7,776 bases of DNA from Verrucomicrobiales bacterium (GTDB lineage Bacteria > Verrucomicrobiota > Verrucomicrobiae > Limisphaerales > UBA1100). A model generated the notes under the pieces. That model was not told where the DNA came from. It saw only the letters and a list, made by a program, of their open reading frames with translations, and ran no database searches. Positions 6,200 to 7,776 of the stretch are shown one piece after another. Numbering within the stretch: the stretch's first letter is position 1; every line of letters begins with the position of its first letter. Position numbers and translations under genes: made by a program. The DNA is taken from positions 56,818 through 64,593 of the forward strand of contig PBLV01000016.1 in the NCBI GenBank assembly GCA_002721895.1. The letters run 5' to 3'.

Positions 6200-6215
6200 T
6201 GGCACGCCATGTGCT
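6200..6215 (+). promoter_or_regulatory. Sigma-54 (RpoN) -24/-12 promoter upstream of fliO
   Basis: TGGCACGCCATGTGCT matches the sigma-54 consensus TGGCACG-N4-TTGCW at every fixed position except one (G for the first T of TTGC). The invariant GG (6201-6202) and GC (6213-6214) are separated by exactly ten bases, as required. Transcription would begin near 6226 and run into fliO and fliP. Sigma-54 control of middle flagellar genes is known in many bacteria and needs an enhancer-binding activator (FlrC/FleQ/FlgR type). No such activator gene or obvious enhancer is visible here. Confidence 0.72.
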
Positions 6216-6225
6216 GCTTAATATC

Positions 6226-6334
6226 GTTGGCAGTGGACTGTCGACGGGCAGTAATCGGCAAAACCCCGTGCGAAGGGTGCCAGGGATGGTAAGCCGGGAG
6301 CCCAAGCAAAAACCGCCCACGAGGGGCAACGACA
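6226..6334 (+). promoter_or_regulatory. Structured 5' leader of fliO with a possibly sequestered ribosome binding site
   Basis: About 109 nt lie between the predicted start of transcription and the fliO ATG. Visible pairings are ACTG (6237-6240) with CAGT (6249-6252); GGCA-AAA-CCC (6257-6266) with GGG-TGCC (6275-6281), a hairpin with an AAA bulge; and GCCC (6315-6318) with GGGC (6324-6327). The last would hide the GAGGGG ribosome binding site (6321-6326). GGGC at 6246-6249 could instead pair with GCCC at 6300-6303 or 6315-6318, giving exclusive alternatives. I do not recognise a named riboswitch class. The wider gene-free stretch 6081-6334 otherwise holds the hairpin, terminator and promoter listed separately. 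Confidence 0.4.
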
Positions 6335-6925
6335 ATGAAATCGAATCGCACGCGCAACAGCCTGATGGTCGGATTGGCCGGGCTTTTCCTATTATTTTCC
6401 ACAAACGCGGTCACGGCGGATGCTACTGAGGCCAATGCCACGAAGTCCACCGCCGGACCGCCCCAAGTTTACAACCCACCTCAAGCCGAGCGCACGGCCA
6501 CACCCGGTCCTTCCAATCTGACAGAGGTTGGCCTGCGGTTGTTTGGCGCGCTGTTGTTGGTGGTGGCTTTGTTTCTGGGCGGAGCATGGTTCTTCAAGCG
6601 CTCCAGCTTGTTTAACCTCGTTAGACCCGCCGAGGCTCACCTGAAGGTGGCGGAGAGCAAGACGCTTGCCACGCGTCACAACCTTCATGTTATCACCTAT
6701 GGCAATCAGCGATTCCTGATTGCGGACTCGCCCGCGGGGACACAATTCCTGACCGCACTGGACTCGCCTCCCGCCGAGGAGTCTTCCGCGGATAAGCCGG
6801 GCAACAGTGCCAACTCATTTGCGGACAAACTCAAACTCGCGATTGAGGGTGGGCCACGAGAACCGGCTCGATTCAGTGAATTATCCGCCCGTCTTAAATC
6901 CTTCTTTGCACGCAAGACGTCATGA
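6335..6925 (+). CDS. fliO: Flagellar biosynthesis protein FliO
   Basis: FliO is a membrane protein that helps assemble or stabilise the FliP ring of the export gate. The 196-residue product begins with a likely signal peptide (1-28; basic start, hydrophobic core LMVGLAGLFLLF, possible cleavage after VTA at 26-28). A Pro/Thr-rich stretch (30-62) follows, then one membrane helix at about 65-87 (GLRLFGALLLVVALFLGGAW). The conserved small cytoplasmic FliO domain is at about 101-142, with VAESKTLATRHNLHVITYGN and RFLIADSPAGTQFLTAL; it corresponds to the family pattern of a strand, L..k..l.lv..g...LL..t..g. A charged tail follows (145-196). GAGGGG at 6321-6326 lies eight bases before the ATG. The TGA stop at 6923-6925 overlaps the fliP ATG (ATGA). 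FliO is poorly conserved, so the call rests on topology, the domain pattern and the position before fliP. Confidence 0.88.
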   Translation: MKSNRTRNSLMVGLAGLFLLFSTNAVTADATEANATKSTAGPPQVYNPPQAERTATPGPSNLTEVGLRLFGALLLVVALFLGGAWFFKRSSLFNLVRPAEAHLKVAESKTLATRHNLHVITYGNQRFLIADSPAGTQFLTALDSPPAEESSADKPGNSANSFADKLKLAIEGGPREPARFSELSARLKSFFARKTS

Positions 6926-7767
6926 AGTTTTTTCGCCACATTGTTATTTTGACGTGGTTGGCGCTGGGGATTGTTGTGCAAGCGCAGCCGGCGCCCATTG
7001 GTCCCGAATTACCTGTTGGTCCTGACCTGCCGGAATTAAACTTACTGGAGCAAGTAATTGAGCCTGTAGAGGTAAAAACACCGACCAATTCTACTCCCTT
7101 CGGCTTCAATATCGGCCTGAATGTTCCCACGAAGCCCAAGGAAGTGGATGTTGCCATCCGCATTGTGTTCCTCATTACACTGCTCACTCTAGCGCCCTCG
7201 TTTATCATGCTGATGACGTGTTTCACGCGTATTGTGATTGTTTTCTCTTTTTTAAGGAATGCCTTGTCGTTGCAGGGCGTACCGGCCAATCAGTTGATGA
7301 TTGGTTTTGCGTTGTTCATGACCTTTTTCATCATGGCGCCCACCTATAACAAAATCGACCGGGACGCGCTCCAGCCCTACAACGCCAAGCAAATCACCAG
7401 CACGGAGGCGTATGACCGTGCGAAGGGGCATCTCAAGGATTTCATGCTGAGGCAGGCGCGCCCGAAGGACGTCGAGTTTTTCGTGGGATTGGCGAAGATG
7501 GGGCCGACCAAGGTGGAGGACATCCCCATGAGCGTGGTCATTCCGGGCTTCATTCTCAGCGAGCTGCGGACAGGGTTCCAGATGGGCTTCCTGTTGTTCA
7601 TTCCATTCATCCTGATTGATTTCGTGGTGGCTATTGTGTTGATGAGTCTCGGCCTGTTGTTTCTGCCACCGGTGACCATTTCGTTGCCGCTTAAAATTCT
7701 TCTTTTTGTGCTAGTGGATGGCTGGACCCTGGTGGTGCGTTCACTAGCGGTGAGCTTTGACATGTGA
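6922..7767 (+). CDS. fliP: Flagellar type III export gate protein FliP
   Basis: FliP forms the pentameric core of the FliPQR export gate through which rod, hook and filament subunits leave the cytoplasm. The 281-residue product starts with a likely signal peptide (cleavage near VQA, 19-21), as in most FliPs. A Pro-rich segment of about 50 residues, longer than usual, follows. The conserved FliP domain is at about 78-278. Near-consensus blocks are LITLLTLAPSFIMLMTCFTR with IVIVFSFLRNALSLQGVPANQ, the LQPY and FMLRQ motifs, VIPGFILSELRTGFQMGFLL, and LFVLVDGWTLVVRSL near the end. Hydrophobic segments lie at about 78-110, 121-140, 215-245 and 255-275. The start overlaps the fliO stop (ATGA, 6922-6925) and has no strong Shine-Dalgarno, so translation is probably coupled. 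The gene is complete; the last codon ATG and stop TGA are at 7762-7767. Confidence 0.97.
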   Translation: MKFFRHIVILTWLALGIVVQAQPAPIGPELPVGPDLPELNLLEQVIEPVEVKTPTNSTPFGFNIGLNVPTKPKEVDVAIRIVFLITLLTLAPSFIMLMTCFTRIVIVFSFLRNALSLQGVPANQLMIGFALFMTFFIMAPTYNKIDRDALQPYNAKQITSTEAYDRAKGHLKDFMLRQARPKDVEFFVGLAKMGPTKVEDIPMSVVIPGFILSELRTGFQMGFLLFIPFILIDFVVAIVLMSLGLLFLPPVTISLPLKILLFVLVDGWTLVVRSLAVSFDM

Positions 7768-7770
7768 CGA

Positions 7771-7776
7771 CAGGAG
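7771..7776 (+). promoter_or_regulatory. Shine-Dalgarno at the window edge, probably for fliQ
   Basis: CAGGAG ends the window four bases after the fliP stop. It is a good ribosome binding site and predicts another gene starting within about 15 bases. fliQ is the usual gene after fliP, but no codon of it is visible. Confidence 0.5.

Noticed and set aside
6199..6210. ATGGC-AC-GCCAT palindrome as an operator
   Set aside because: It falls within the -24/-12 element and is explained by the promoter sequence. A two-base loop makes an RNA hairpin unlikely.
6246..6303. Possible cyclic-di-GMP-I (GEMM) riboswitch before fliO
   Set aside because: GGCAAAACC...GAAGGG and GCCGGG look similar to parts of the class, but the essential GACGCAAAGCC segment is missing and the spacing to the 3' part is too short.
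6199..6429. 76-residue open frame on the + strand across the fliO leader
   Set aside because: Its ATG lies inside the sigma-54 promoter element and upstream of the predicted transcript start. There is no ribosome binding site, and it overlaps the start of fliO in another frame.

Overview
The window is an uninterrupted piece of a flagellar structural gene cluster. All genes lie on the + strand, are closely spaced and are mostly complete. In order: the 3' end of a small MotE-like or chaperone-like gene (1-284), fliK (hook-length control), flgD (hook cap), flgE (hook protein), fliL (stator and basal-body associated), fliM and fliN (C-ring switch), a 254-bp gene-free gap, fliO and fliP (export gate). 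The window ends on a Shine-Dalgarno-like CAGGAG that probably belongs to fliQ.

Organism: a motile, flagellated bacterium of mixed, moderately high GC. Signal peptides on FliO and FliP, a short FlgD without the Ig-like part, a one-domain FliN (not the long FliY type) and a sigma-54-type promoter fit a diderm lineage outside the well-studied enterics. Verrucomicrobiota or Planctomycetota relatives are only a guess. Nothing here fixes the phylum.

Layout: genes from position 1 to 6080 are tightly packed. The first gene overlaps fliK by ATGA, flgD and flgE are 3 bp apart, flgE and fliL 43 bp, fliL and fliM 17 bp, fliM and fliN 9 bp. After fliN come an imperfect hairpin (6106-6136), a likely intrinsic terminator (6148-6183) and a near-consensus -24/-12 sigma-54 promoter (6200-6215). 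A leader of about 109 nt, rich in short inverted repeats, follows and leads into fliO. fliO overlaps fliP by ATGA. The cluster therefore seems to be split into a hook/switch unit and a separately started export-gate unit.

How the genes work together: FliP, with FliO helping its assembly, forms the core of the export gate. FliK, FlgD and FlgE are exported to build a hook of set length. FliM and FliN form the C-ring under the motor, and FliL sits by the stators.

Most unusual points: (1) FlgE carries about 230 extra central residues made of three diverged tandem repeats in an AT-rich stretch of DNA; they resemble beta-rich repeats of phage tail and surface proteins. (2) A terminator, sigma-54 promoter and structured leader sit inside the flagellar cluster. 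(3) FliM lacks a clear CheY-P-binding N-terminal motif and has GGKA where GGxG is expected. (4) FliL has a His/Asp/Gly-rich periplasmic linker. (5) A perfect 11-bp tandem duplication covers the fliL stop codon just before a fliM start that has no Shine-Dalgarno. I found no mobile element, CRISPR array, tRNA or rRNA.
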